From: Pseudosulfitobacter pseudonitzschiae
Lineage (GTDB): Bacteria > Pseudomonadota > Alphaproteobacteria > Rhodobacterales > Rhodobacteraceae
Reading direction: 5' to 3'
Length of the DNA: 64,000 nt
Assembly: GCF_002222635.1 (NCBI RefSeq)
Contig: NZ_CP022415.1
Span: forward strand, 3,348,001-3,412,000
Positions 52,171-60,773 of the stretch are shown in pieces; position 1 is the stretch's first letter; every line of letters begins with the position of its first letter. A program made the position numbers and the translations under genes. The notes below the pieces were generated by a model. It was not told where the DNA came from, did not search any database, and worked only from the letters and a program-made list of their open reading frames with translations.

Positions 52171-52968
52171 CTACTGCTGGACCTGCAAAGACACAATCAT
52201 CGATTCGTCGGCAGAGCCCATACGCATCCCTTCGATGGGAGATGCTTCTTTTGCGTCACGGCCCACGGCAATGCGGACATAGCGTTCGTCGGGCGAGATG
52301 CCGTTCGAGACGTCAAAGCCGACCCAGCCCAAAGTGTCCAGATGCACCTCGGCCCATGCGTGGCTGGCGTCCTGATCCACCTGATCGTCCATCATCAGAT
52401 AACCCGAAACATAGCGCGCAGGCAGGCCCGCCAGACGCGCCGCTGCGATAAAGATTTGCGCGTGGTCCTGACACACACCCTTGCCCCCGGCCAGCGCCTG
52501 TTCGGCGGTGGTATCAGCGGCGGTGTGGCCGGATTCGTAAGGTACGGCCTTTAGGATCGCCTCGGACAGGGCGTGCAGGCCGGCCAGCAGATCGTCATGT
52601 TTGTCCAACGTGCGGGCAAATGCCTTGATCTTGGGGCCGGCTTCGGTGGTCAGGGTGGGCATACGCAGCAGATAAAGCGGCACTCGGCCATAAATCTTGC
52701 CAAAGACACCGTGGGTGTTTTCGGTGATGATCGTGCCGCGCGCAGTGATCTCTACCGCATCACCCTCGGGCGTGATCGACACCAGATCGGTCTGGTTGCC
52801 GTGGTGGTCGCAATACGAACATTCGATCTTGCCACCTGTGACGGTCAGGTTCCAGTCGACGACAGATTGCATGTGCGACCCCACTGGCCGCAGCCGGATT
52901 TTTTGCAGCCCATAAATGACGGGTTCATCATAGGCGTAACGGGTCGTGTGCGTGACGTGCAATTGCAA
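52171..52968 (-). CDS. transglutaminase-like cysteine peptidase family protein (Anbu operon)
   Basis: This 265-residue protein has a bacterial transglutaminase-like N-terminal beta region (HVTHTTRYAYDEPVIYGLQK) and a catalytic domain. The cysteine is in LAGGKGVCQDHAQIFIAAAR near residue 160, the histidine in DASHAWAEVHLDTLGWVGFD near residue 205, and an aspartate in the same block. It may cut or form amide bonds. Its place between alpha-E and Anbu genes suggests a joint role in a peptide-modification or turnover system. Confidence 0.9.
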   Translation of the reverse strand: MQLHVTHTTRYAYDEPVIYGLQKIRLRPVGSHMQSVVDWNLTVTGGKIECSYCDHHGNQTDLVSITPEGDAVEITARGTIITENTHGVFGKIYGRVPLYLLRMPTLTTEAGPKIKAFARTLDKHDDLLAGLHALSEAILKAVPYESGHTAADTTAEQALAGGKGVCQDHAQIFIAAARLAGLPARYVSGYLMMDDQVDQDASHAWAEVHLDTLGWVGFDVSNGISPDERYVRIAVGRDAKEASPIEGMRMGSADESMIVSLQVQQ

Positions 52969-52988
52969 CTGAGGGATCCTGCCTGTGA

Positions 52989-53930
52989 TTAGTGAATGAA
53001 ACGATAATCTTTTTCGATCTGGGCACCCAAGGCGGCGACATCCGAGATGATACCGCCCAGAACATCATGCAGACCTTCGTCGATAATCGAGTGAATGTCG
53101 CGTCCTTTCAGTCGGGCAGCCAGACGTTCGGCCATATCCAGCGATGGGCGGCGGTCGTTGTATTCTTCGGAAAGATACTCGAGGTTTTCGGCGATGTGGG
53201 ACGCGCAAAAGGCCAAAGACCGCGGCATCCGCCGGTCCAGCACAAGGAAGTTGGCAATGTTGGTAGCGGTGTAATCTTCTTCGACCGCCCAGCGATACGA
53301 GCGGTGCGCCGAGACCGACCGCAACAGCGTTTCCCATTGCACATTGTCCATACGACTGCCGACCAGCGCGGGCGAGGGGAGCAAAGTGTAATACTTCACG
53401 TCGATGATCCGCGCGGTGCTGTCCATCCGTTCGATAAAGGTGCCCAGACGGCAGAAATCATAGATGTCGTTGCGCAGCATCGTGCCGTGCAACGCACCGC
53501 GCACCAGCGCCGATTGCTGGCGGATGATCGAAAGTACTTCGGGCAGGTCAGTGTCGGGCACCGGATTTTTCAAAAGCTCGGTGATCAGCATCCATGTTTC
53601 GTTCACCGCCGACCACACTTCGGTGGTCAGGGCTGTGCGTACCAGCCGCGCATTGTCGCGGGCCTGTTTGACGACGGACAGCACAGACGACGGATTGTCC
53701 GTGTCGCGCAGAAGATAGTCGATGACGTTGGTGCTGTTGAATTCGGAATGTTTGGCGGTGAACCCTTTTTGGGCCGCCGAAGTCACAATGACAGATTTCC
53801 ATTCGGTTTCGGTGTTTGTCGAGCGTGTCAAAGCGATGCGGAATCCGGCTTCGATCAAACGGGCGTTGTTTTCAGCCCGTTCCAGTCCCCGAAACATCCA
53901 ATACAGACCGCCTGCGGTTTTTCCCAGCAT
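52989..53930 (-). CDS. alpha-E domain protein (Anbu operon)
   Basis: This 313-residue protein is all helical and carries the alpha-E family start MLGKTAGGLYWMFRGLERAE. The segment YDFCRLGTFIERMDSTARII near residue 157 is the second conserved block, and WAVEEDYTATNIANFLVLDR near residue 210 is the third. The family has no proven activity but is nearly always beside circularly permuted ATP-grasp genes. One base separates it from the ATP-grasp gene. It is thought to assist an amide-forming reaction, which is inference from genome context. Confidence 0.9.
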   Translation of the reverse strand: MLGKTAGGLYWMFRGLERAENNARLIEAGFRIALTRSTNTETEWKSVIVTSAAQKGFTAKHSEFNSTNVIDYLLRDTDNPSSVLSVVKQARDNARLVRTALTTEVWSAVNETWMLITELLKNPVPDTDLPEVLSIIRQQSALVRGALHGTMLRNDIYDFCRLGTFIERMDSTARIIDVKYYTLLPSPALVGSRMDNVQWETLLRSVSAHRSYRWAVEEDYTATNIANFLVLDRRMPRSLAFCASHIAENLEYLSEEYNDRRPSLDMAERLAARLKGRDIHSIIDEGLHDVLGGIISDVAALGAQIEKDYRFIH

Positions 53931-53931
53931 A

Positions 53932-55356
53932 TCAGTCTTCCAATACCCATGTGTCTTTGGTGCCGCCGCCCTGACTCGAGTTTACGACAAGCGACCCTTC
54001 TTTCAGCGCCACGCGTGTCAGACCGCCGGGCGTGATATGGACGCCTTGGGGCGACACCAGCGCAAAGGGGCGCAGGTCGACATGGCGCGGGGCCAGTCCG
54101 GCATCGGTAAAGATCGGCACGGTGGACAACGACAGCGTAGGCTGTGCGATATAGTTTGATGGCCGCGCTTTCAGTTTGGCGCGGAAATCCTCGATCTCCT
54201 GCTTGCTGGCGGCAGGGCCGACCAGCATGCCATAACCGCCTGAACCGTGGACTTCCTTGACCACCAGATCGGCCAGGTTGTCCAAGACGTATTTCAGGGA
54301 ATCCGCCTCGGAGCAGCGGAAGGTCTGTACGTTTTTCAGGATCGCCCGTTCACCGGTGTAGAATTCGACGATGTCGGGCATGTAGCTGTAGATTGCCTTG
54401 TCGTCGGCGACGCCGGTGCCTGGTGCGTTGGCGATGGTGATATTGCCCGCACGGTAAACATCCATGATGCCCGGAACACCCAGCAACGAATCAGGGTTGA
54501 ACGTAAGCGGATCAAGGTATTCGTCGTCGATCCGGCGATAGATCACGTCGATCACCTTGTGACCTTGTGTGGTGCGCATGGCGATCTTGCCATCAACGAT
54601 TCGCAGGTCATGCCCTTCGACCAGTTCGACACCCATCTGATCGGCAAGGAACGAATGTTCGTAATAGGCCGAGTTGTGAATACCCGGAGTCAGCACCGCC
54701 ACAGTGGGCCGGCCTTCGCAGCTGGACGGCGCGCAGGCCGCTAGTGACCGGCGCAAGTTCTTGGGATAGTCGCTGACCGGCTGCACTTTGATCTTGCTGA
54801 ACAGTTCGGGGAACATCTGCAACATCGTCTCGCGGTTTTCCAGCATATAGCTAACGCCGGACGGAGTGCGCGCATTGTCTTCCAGAACATAGAATTCGCC
54901 CTCGCCGGTGCACACGATGTCGGTGCCGACGATGTGGGTATAGACATCACCCGGAGGGGTGAATCCGATCATTTGCGGCAAAAATGCGTCATTGCTCTCG
55001 ATCAGTTCGACCGGAACGACACCCGCCCGCAGGATTTCCTGTCGGTTATAGATGTCGTGGAGGAATGCGTTGACCGCCCGCACCCGCTGGTCGATTCCGC
55101 GGCTGAGCTTGGTCCATTCCGCCGAGGTCAGGATGCGCGGCACCAGGTCGAACGGGATCAACCGTTCTTCGGCGTCGGACTGCCCATAGACGTTAAAGGT
55201 GATGCCTGTACGGCGAAAGAAGGCCTCGGCCTCTTGCGCTTTGCGGGACAGTCGCGCGGTGTCTTGCCGCGAGAACCATGCGTTGTAATCGACATAGGGA
55301 GCACGGACGTTGTCCTGTCCCATCATCTCGCTGAAGTGTTGGCTTTGTGATGTCAT
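53932..55356 (-). CDS. circularly permuted ATP-grasp family protein (Anbu operon)
   Basis: This 474-residue protein belongs to the circularly permuted type 2 ATP-grasp family. Typical blocks are FNVYGQSDAEERLIPFDLVP near residue 53, VEGHDLRIVDGKIAMRTTQG near residue 250 and DNLADLVVKEVHGSGGYGML near residue 362. ATP-grasp enzymes join a carboxyl group to an amine or thiol. It is the first gene of the Anbu operon; the neighbours suggest synthesis or tagging of a peptide that is then processed by the protease. Confidence 0.92.
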   Translation of the reverse strand: MTSQSQHFSEMMGQDNVRAPYVDYNAWFSRQDTARLSRKAQEAEAFFRRTGITFNVYGQSDAEERLIPFDLVPRILTSAEWTKLSRGIDQRVRAVNAFLHDIYNRQEILRAGVVPVELIESNDAFLPQMIGFTPPGDVYTHIVGTDIVCTGEGEFYVLEDNARTPSGVSYMLENRETMLQMFPELFSKIKVQPVSDYPKNLRRSLAACAPSSCEGRPTVAVLTPGIHNSAYYEHSFLADQMGVELVEGHDLRIVDGKIAMRTTQGHKVIDVIYRRIDDEYLDPLTFNPDSLLGVPGIMDVYRAGNITIANAPGTGVADDKAIYSYMPDIVEFYTGERAILKNVQTFRCSEADSLKYVLDNLADLVVKEVHGSGGYGMLVGPAASKQEIEDFRAKLKARPSNYIAQPTLSLSTVPIFTDAGLAPRHVDLRPFALVSPQGVHITPGGLTRVALKEGSLVVNSSQGGGTKDTWVLED

Positions 55357-55604
55357 TCTTCAAGAGTACAGCTTTGCGGTCAATGCGCAACCAGACCGTT
55401 AAAGGGGTGTGTCTAAGTTCCCTGCACTGCTCAATTTTCAGGCATGGTAAAGAGGCGGCCGGAGGATGGTACCACACGCTGCCGCAGGGTTATCGGGGGA
55501 TTGATCCAAGCCCTTCGTCGGGAACACCGACGTGCAATCAGGTGCTGCATTTTGGTGTTCGAACCTCCCACATTCTGAGGGCGATGCATTTTTCCGCTCT
55601 TGGT
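55357..55604. other. intergenic stretch between the Anbu operon and the FAD oxidoreductase
   Basis: This divergent promoter region should contain starts for both operons. I see no clear gene. The last part leads into a structured segment described separately. Confidence 0.4.
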
Positions 55605-55657
55605 GTTTCACAGACCCTTGGCAAGGAGCCGTCAGGCGTGGTGTGGTCCGCTGAAAC
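55605..55657 (+). ncRNA. candidate structured leader RNA upstream of the FAD oxidoreductase
   Basis: GTTTCA (55,605) pairs with TGAAAC (55,652), and GACC (55,613) pairs with GGTC (55,645), giving a stem with an internal loop. Inside it two small hairpins fit: CTT-GGC-AAG (55,617-55,625) and GCC-GTCA-GGC (55,628-55,637). The whole is a compact multi-branched fold ending 23 bases before the ATG. I do not recognise a named riboswitch class. Confidence 0.35.
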
Positions 55658-55680
55658 TCCGATGGCTCAGGATCGCCCCC

Positions 55681-56895
55681 ATGACTGCACTTAAATTCAC
55701 CGCGCCCGAACATGACGCCTATGATGTTATTCTGATCGGTGGAGCAATGTACGGATCATCTGTGGCATGGTGGCTGACGCAACTCGGCTTTGATGGGCGA
55801 ATTCTGGTGGTCGAGCGTGACCCCAGTTATGCGATGTGTTCGACCGCACACACCAATAGCTGCATCCGCCAGCAGTTCAGCAATAAGGTCAACGTGCGTA
55901 TCTCGCAGTTCGGGGCCGATTTTGTACAAAACATGCGCCACCACATGAACGATGACCCGCAGGTGCCGAACCTGCCAATCCAGTCGTTCGGATATATGTA
56001 TCTGGCCGAGACCATGGCACAGGCCGAAAATCTCGCGCAGGCGCAGCAGGTGCAGGCCGACTGCGGCGCGGGGACACGGCACATGACGGCGGACGAGATC
56101 AAGGCGGCCTATCCGTTCTACAATCTGGATGACATCGTTGCAGGCAATCACAACCTGATCGACGAAGGCTATTTCGACGGCGGCACCGTGTTCGACTGGT
56201 TCCGCAAGGGCGCGCGGGCGCATGGCGTGGAATATGTGGCGAATGAGGTGACAGCTCTGACCATGAATACTGGCGGCACGCAGGTTACCGGCGTGACGTT
56301 GGCCACAGGTGAAACGGTGGCTTGCGGCAAGGTGGTGAACGCCGCAGGGCCACGCGCGGCGCGGGTGGCGACGATGGCAGGCATCCCCCTGCCGGTCGAG
56401 CCGCGCAAGCGTTTCACCTTTGTCTTTGCCGCTGCCGACCGGCTGGACCGCGACCTGCCGCTGACCATCGACCCCAGCGGCGTGCACATGCGCAGCGACG
56501 GGCTTTATTACATGGCGGGCTGTCCGCCTGATGACGACATGGCCGTCGATCCCGACGACTTTGCGCCCGATCACAGCATCTGGGAAAACAAGGTCTGGCC
56601 GGTGCTCGCCCACCGCGTGCCGCAATTCGAGCGGATCAAGCTGGTGAACGAATGGGTGGGCCACTATGCCTTTAACACATTCGACCAGAACGCCATTCTG
56701 GGGCCACACCCCGAAGTTTCGAATTTCATCTTCGTGAACGGGTTTTCGGGCCACGGCCTGCAACAGGCCCCGGCCATCGGACGTGGCACTGCCGAAATGA
56801 TCATACACGGGGGCTATCGGTCGCTTGACCTGACCTCATTCCACTTTGACCGGATCGCACAGGGCGCAGGCTTTGTCGAAAAGGCCATCATCTAA
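55681..56895 (+). CDS. FAD-dependent oxidoreductase (DAO family)
   Basis: This 404-residue flavoprotein of the D-amino-acid oxidase type has the FAD site VILIGGAMYGSSVAWWLTQL near residue 18 and VVERDPSYAMCSTAHTNSCI near residue 43. The C-terminal NGFSGHGLQQAPAIGRGTAE is typical of glycine/sarcosine oxidase-like members. The natural substrate, probably an N-methyl or secondary amine acid, is not known. It starts at ATG 55,681 after a candidate structured leader, and 12 bases separate its stop from the uronate-dehydrogenase-like gene. Confidence 0.88.
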   Translation: MTALKFTAPEHDAYDVILIGGAMYGSSVAWWLTQLGFDGRILVVERDPSYAMCSTAHTNSCIRQQFSNKVNVRISQFGADFVQNMRHHMNDDPQVPNLPIQSFGYMYLAETMAQAENLAQAQQVQADCGAGTRHMTADEIKAAYPFYNLDDIVAGNHNLIDEGYFDGGTVFDWFRKGARAHGVEYVANEVTALTMNTGGTQVTGVTLATGETVACGKVVNAAGPRAARVATMAGIPLPVEPRKRFTFVFAAADRLDRDLPLTIDPSGVHMRSDGLYYMAGCPPDDDMAVDPDDFAPDHSIWENKVWPVLAHRVPQFERIKLVNEWVGHYAFNTFDQNAILGPHPEVSNFIFVNGFSGHGLQQAPAIGRGTAEMIIHGGYRSLDLTSFHFDRIAQGAGFVEKAII

Positions 56896-56907
56896 AAGGA
56901 CTAAGAA

Positions 56908-57744
56908 ATGCTGAACAAAATCGTACTCACAGGCGCCGCAGGGGCGCTGGGCCATGCTTTGCGCGAGCAGTTGTCGAAGATGGCCAAGGAACTGGTATCG
57001 ACCGACATCGCAGAGGCCCAAGGCGATCTGATGCCGAACGAAACATGGGTCACTGCCGATCTGGGCGATTTCGATCCGGTGCTGAACATGATGGAAGGCG
57101 CCAGCATGGTTGTCCACTTCGGCGCCATCGCCAATGAATCTGACTTCGATTCAATCCTGCATTCGAACTTTCGCGGCACCTATAATATCTGGGAGGCCGC
57201 GCGGCGGCACGGGGTTCAGCGGGTCGTCTACGCGTCGTCGATCCATGCCGTCGGGATGTACCCCAAGAACGAATATATCGGTGTCGACACCCCGCACCGC
57301 CCCGACACGTTCTACGGGCTGGCGAAATGCTTTGGCGAAAATCTCGGCCGGATGATGTGGGAGAAAAACGGGATCGAGGCGGTCTGCCTGCGCATCCTCT
57401 CCGCAGCACCGGTGCGCAGCACGCGCGCGCTGGGCACATGGCTGTCGATGCCCGATCTGGTGCATCTGGTTACCCGGGCGATCGACACGCCGACCACCGA
57501 ATTCACCATCATCTACGGCGTGTCTAACAACGACCGCTGCCCGGTCGACAATTCTGGCGCATCGTTTCTAGGGTACAAGCCGCAGGACAATGCCGAACAG
57601 TTCGCGGAAGAGATCTTTGCCGAAGCGACCCCCGCCGATCCGTCCGACCCTGCGCAAACGCGTCATGCCGGTCCCTTTGCCACGATCCCGTTCGGTCAGG
57701 GCGTCGACCTGAGCAAGATGGGCGGCAGCCAGTCCGAGGATTGA
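56908..57744 (+). CDS. NAD-dependent epimerase/dehydratase family protein, uronate dehydrogenase-like
   Basis: This 278-residue short-chain-type dehydrogenase has the NAD loop LTGAAGALGHALREQLSKMA near residue 6 and the catalytic block DTFYGLAKCFGENLGRMMWE near residue 133 (Tyr and Lys). The ASSIHAVGMYPKNEYI segment near residue 110 is typical of uronate dehydrogenases, which oxidise uronic acids to aldarolactones. The neighbour is an amine-oxidase-like flavoprotein, not a uronate gene, so the real substrate may differ. AAAAGGA precedes the start. Confidence 0.82.
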   Translation: MLNKIVLTGAAGALGHALREQLSKMAKELVSTDIAEAQGDLMPNETWVTADLGDFDPVLNMMEGASMVVHFGAIANESDFDSILHSNFRGTYNIWEAARRHGVQRVVYASSIHAVGMYPKNEYIGVDTPHRPDTFYGLAKCFGENLGRMMWEKNGIEAVCLRILSAAPVRSTRALGTWLSMPDLVHLVTRAIDTPTTEFTIIYGVSNNDRCPVDNSGASFLGYKPQDNAEQFAEEIFAEATPADPSDPAQTRHAGPFATIPFGQGVDLSKMGGSQSED

Positions 57745-57750
57745 TGCAAC

Positions 57751-57780
57751 AAGGGCGGCGCAATCCCATGCGCCGCCCTT
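57751..57780. terminator. bidirectional terminator between udh-like and pcaG genes
   Basis: AAGGGCGGCGCA and TGCGCCGCCCTT form a perfect 12-pair stem with a six-base loop. A/T ends on both sides allow it to stop transcripts from the convergent genes. Confidence 0.8.
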
Positions 57781-57787
57781 TGACAGT

Positions 57788-58393
57788 TCAGATATCGAAA
57801 AAGATCGTCTCGCCCGGCCCTTGCAGGTGGATGTCGAACAGGTAGGTGCCATCGCCCTGCGGCTGGCCCATCAGTGTCGGCACGCGCACTTGATGTTCGA
57901 TGCGTTTCAACACCGAATCGGCGTCGTTCGCGTCCTGTTCATCGGCAAAATACATCCGCGTGTGCAGCCCAAGATTGATACCACGCGCCACGATCCACAA
58001 GGTGACATGCGGCGCCATCGGCGTGCCGTCGCGGTTTTGCACCGCACCGGGTTTAATGGTGTCGAACCGGAACGTGCCGCTGTCCATATCCGTCGGGCAA
58101 CGTCCCCAGCCATACACATCCGCATCGGCCCCGTCCTGTCCCGGATAGATGCCGTTCGCATCCGCATGCCAGATCTCCAGCAGCGCATCGCGCAGCGGGG
58201 TTTCAGTGCCGTCCAGTACGCGGCCCGTGATGGTGATCCGCGCGCCTTTTGGCGCATCGCCCAGCATCGCGGCGCCCAGATCACTGTCGTAAACGCCGGT
58301 GATGCCACTGAAATTCGGGGTCAGACCGATGTGCACATAAGGGCCCGCCGTCTGCGACGGGCTTTCCTTCAGGTTGTCCAGCTTCTGTACCAT
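57788..58393 (-). CDS. pcaG: protocatechuate 3,4-dioxygenase subunit alpha
   Basis: This 201-residue subunit joins PcaH in the enzyme that cleaves the ring of protocatechuate between the hydroxyl groups. Family blocks are SQTAGPYVHIGLTPNF near residue 14, DALLEIWHADANGIYP near residue 68 and PHVTLWIVARGINLGLHTRM near residue 127. As in other alpha subunits, the iron ligands are not all kept. The start ATG 58,393 overlaps the pcaH stop as ATGA (GTG 58,396 is a second option). It is the last gene of the pobA-pcaC-pcaH-pcaG operon. Confidence 0.93.
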   Translation of the reverse strand: MVQKLDNLKESPSQTAGPYVHIGLTPNFSGITGVYDSDLGAAMLGDAPKGARITITGRVLDGTETPLRDALLEIWHADANGIYPGQDGADADVYGWGRCPTDMDSGTFRFDTIKPGAVQNRDGTPMAPHVTLWIVARGINLGLHTRMYFADEQDANDADSVLKRIEHQVRVPTLMGQPQGDGTYLFDIHLQGPGETIFFDI

Positions 58394-59124
58394 CACAGTC
58401 CCTCCATCCGGTTTTCGAACATGGTCTGGCGCACGCCGCGCAGAACGATGTCGAATTTATAGGCGCGCGCGTCCATCGGCACCGTGCGGCGCATATCCAG
58501 CGCGGCAACCAGCCTTTCGATTGCTTCGCGCGACGGGATAGTGCCGACGATGGGGCATTGCCAGATCATCGGGTCGCCTTCGAAATACATCTGGGTGATC
58601 AGACGTTGGCCAAAAGACTGGCCGAAGATCGAAAAGTGGATATGCGCAGGCCGCCAGTCGTTGGGGCCGTTGGGCCAGGGATAGGGACCGGGCTGGATCG
58701 TGCGGAATTCGTAGTTGCCGTGTTCGTCGGTGATGACGCGCCCGCAGCCGCCAAAGTTGGGGTCCAGCGGAGCCAGATAGCTTTCTTTCTTGTGTCGATA
58801 GCGGCCCCCGGCATTGGCCTGCCAGACCTCGACCAGCGCATTCGGCACGCCGCGCCCCGTCTCGTCTAGCACGCGCCCGTAGACGATGATGCGCGGCCCG
58901 ATGGCCGACTGTCCGTCGCTGGCAAAGTTGTGGATCAGGTCGGCGTCTTGCGGCCCCAGAATGTCGCGGGTGAACACCGGGCCGGTGTCTTCGCTCAGCG
59001 TCGAGGGCATCGCCAGCGGTGCTGCGGCAGGCGAGCGTTTGACGCTGGTTTTATAGGGTGGCGTCAGGGCGGCGGGGTGCCAGCTGCGGTCGCGGTGAAA
59101 CAGGCCAGAGGGTTTCTCGGTCAT
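58393..59124 (-). CDS. pcaH: protocatechuate 3,4-dioxygenase subunit beta
   Basis: This 243-residue subunit carries the ferric iron site. The ligands are visible as tyrosine in [20 protein letters not shown] near residue 112, tyrosine in [15 protein letters not shown] near residue 148 and the two histidines in [14 protein letters not shown] near residue 165. The enzyme makes 3-carboxy-cis,cis-muconate. I start it at ATG 59,124, which overlaps the pcaC stop as ATGA; a longer open frame upstream is out of family. The pca genes for the next steps (pcaB and pcaD) are not in the window. Confidence 0.95.
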   Translation of the reverse strand: MTEKPSGLFHRDRSWHPAALTPPYKTSVKRSPAAAPLAMPSTLSEDTGPVFTRDILGPQDADLIHNFASDGQSAIGPRIIVYGRVLDETGRGVPNALVEVWQANAGGRYRHKKESYLAPLDPNFGGCGRVITDEHGNYEFRTIQPGPYPWPNGPNDWRPAHIHFSIFGQSFGQRLITQMYFEGDPMIWQCPIVGTIPSREAIERLVAALDMRRTVPMDARAYKFDIVLRGVRQTMFENRMEGL

Positions 59125-59501
59125 TGGGTATCCTCCATTTCGGCATAGGTTTCCTTGGCCAAGGCTATCGCGTGGTTGGCCTTTGGAACACCCGCATAAA
59201 TTGCGACGTGCTGGAACGCTTCGATCACGTCCTGTTTGGTGGCACCGGTGCGCGCGGTGGCGCGGATATGCATCGGGATTTCGGCAAAGTTGCCCGTCGC
59301 CGCCAGCAGCGCCAATGTCAGCATCGACCGTTCGCGACGGCTGATGGCATCGCTGGCCCATACGGTGCCCCATGCCGCTTCGGTGATCAGCCCTTGGAAC
59401 GGCTGGTCAAAGGCAGTCTTGTTGGCTTCGGCGCGGTCGACGTGGGCATCGCCCAGAACTTCGCGGCGCACTTTCATACCGATGTCTGTTTTGTCGCTCA
59501 T
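59121..59501 (-). CDS. pcaC: 4-carboxymuconolactone decarboxylase
   Basis: This 126-residue enzyme removes CO2 from 4-carboxymuconolactone to give the enol-lactone. The N-terminal [20 protein letters not shown] is characteristic, followed by [20 protein letters not shown] near residue 62 and [20 protein letters not shown] near residue 85. The length is typical of stand-alone PcaC. GGAAAT-type spacing and an ATGA overlap with pcaH support ATG 59,501 as the start. It follows pobA by about 11 bases. Confidence 0.94.
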   Translation of the reverse strand: MSDKTDIGMKVRREVLGDAHVDRAEANKTAFDQPFQGLITEAAWGTVWASDAISRRERSMLTLALLAATGNFAEIPMHIRATARTGATKQDVIEAFQHVAIYAGVPKANHAIALAKETYAEMEDTQ

Positions 59502-59512
59502 TGGAAATATCC

Positions 59513-60682
59513 TCAGTAGGGCAGGCCGACGTAATTCTGGGCCATTGCGGCCTGTGCCGCCGGGCTTTGACGCAAGAACGCCAGTTCGGCGAGCTGCATT
59601 TTTTTGTCGAATTCCGATTGTCCGGGATAGGTGTGCATCAGGTTCGAGAACCACCAACTGAACCGCTCGGCTTTCCAGACGCGGGCAAGGGCGCGTTCCG
59701 AATACTGGTCGATACCGTCACTGTCTTGATCCAGATAGAACTGTTTCAACCCGTTGTAGAGGTAATGCACATCCGAAGCGGCGGTGTTCAGACCTTTGGC
59801 CCCTGTCGGCGGCACGATATGGGCGGCATCGCCGCACAGGAACAAACGCCCCCAGCGCATCGGCTCTGTCACGAAAGACCGCAACGGCGCGATGGATTTC
59901 TCGATGGACGGGCCGGTGATGATCGTATCGGCGGCGCTTTGCGGGATGCGGCGTTTCAGCTCGTGCCAAAAGGCATCATCGGACCACGCTTCGACGCTGT
60001 CTGTGGCGGGGCACTGGATGTAATAGCGGCTAAGATGGTCGTTGCGCATACTGCACAGGGCAAAGCCGCGCTCCGAGTTGGAATAGATCAGTTCGTCATC
60101 CACGGGCGGCGTTTCCGACAGAATGCCAAGCCAGCCAAAGGGATAGACCTTTTCGTATTCGCGCCGCTGTGCTTCGGGAATGGTCTTGCGGCTGACACCG
60201 TGAAAGCCGTCGCATCCGGCGACAAAGTCGCAGTCGATGCGGGTTTCGCGCCCGTCTTTGGAGTAGGTCACATAGGGCGCGTCGGTCTTGGCGTCGTGGA
60301 TCACCACTTCTTCGACCTCGTAGATGGTTTGCAATTCCGCCTTGTCCCGCGCCTCGTACAGATCGCGGGTCACTTCGGTTTGCCCGTAAACCATGACCGA
60401 ACTGCCGGTGTGTTCGGCAAAGTCGATGCGGAACATATCGCCATCATAGCCGACCATCGTGCCTTCGTGAATAAAGCCTTCGGCGTGCATACGTTCGGCT
60501 ACGCCTGCCTGTTCCATCAACCCGACAAGGCCACGTTCCAGCACGCCTGCGCGGATACGGGACAGAACATAGGATTGGGTTTTACGTTCCAGAACAACGG
60601 CTTCGATGCCTTGCGTGTGCAAAAGCTGGCCCAAAAGCAAGCCGGACGGCCCGCCACCGATAATGGCAACTTGTGTGCGCAT
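59513..60682 (-). CDS. pobA: 4-hydroxybenzoate 3-monooxygenase
   Basis: This 389-residue flavoprotein hydroxylates 4-hydroxybenzoate to protocatechuate with NADPH and oxygen. The FAD site VAIIGGGPSGLLLGQLLHTQ is at residues 4-23 and the second FAD motif FLCGDAAHIVPPTGAKGLNT near residue 281. The middle DFVAGCDGFHGVSRKTIP is the usual DG motif. The length matches known PobA. It heads the operon pobA-pcaC-pcaH-pcaG and is divergent from pcaQ. Confidence 0.95.
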   Translation of the reverse strand: MRTQVAIIGGGPSGLLLGQLLHTQGIEAVVLERKTQSYVLSRIRAGVLERGLVGLMEQAGVAERMHAEGFIHEGTMVGYDGDMFRIDFAEHTGSSVMVYGQTEVTRDLYEARDKAELQTIYEVEEVVIHDAKTDAPYVTYSKDGRETRIDCDFVAGCDGFHGVSRKTIPEAQRREYEKVYPFGWLGILSETPPVDDELIYSNSERGFALCSMRNDHLSRYYIQCPATDSVEAWSDDAFWHELKRRIPQSAADTIITGPSIEKSIAPLRSFVTEPMRWGRLFLCGDAAHIVPPTGAKGLNTAASDVHYLYNGLKQFYLDQDSDGIDQYSERALARVWKAERFSWWFSNLMHTYPGQSEFDKKMQLAELAFLRQSPAAQAAMAQNYVGLPY

Positions 60683-60753
60683 GTCGAAAGTCTCCCCTTT
60701 GGACCAAGTTTAATGCTGTTTCAATGCAAGTAAATTGATATATTGGGTGAGTA

Positions 60754-60773
60754 AGTTACCAAAATGGATAACT
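60754..60773. promoter_or_regulatory. candidate PcaQ binding site in the pobA-pcaQ gap
   Basis: AGTTACC and GGATAACT form an imperfect inverted repeat around five bases. It resembles the PcaQ box (ATAACC-N4-GGTTAA) read on the minus strand. It ends one base before the pcaQ ATG, where binding would affect pcaQ itself as well as divergent pobA. Confidence 0.4.
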
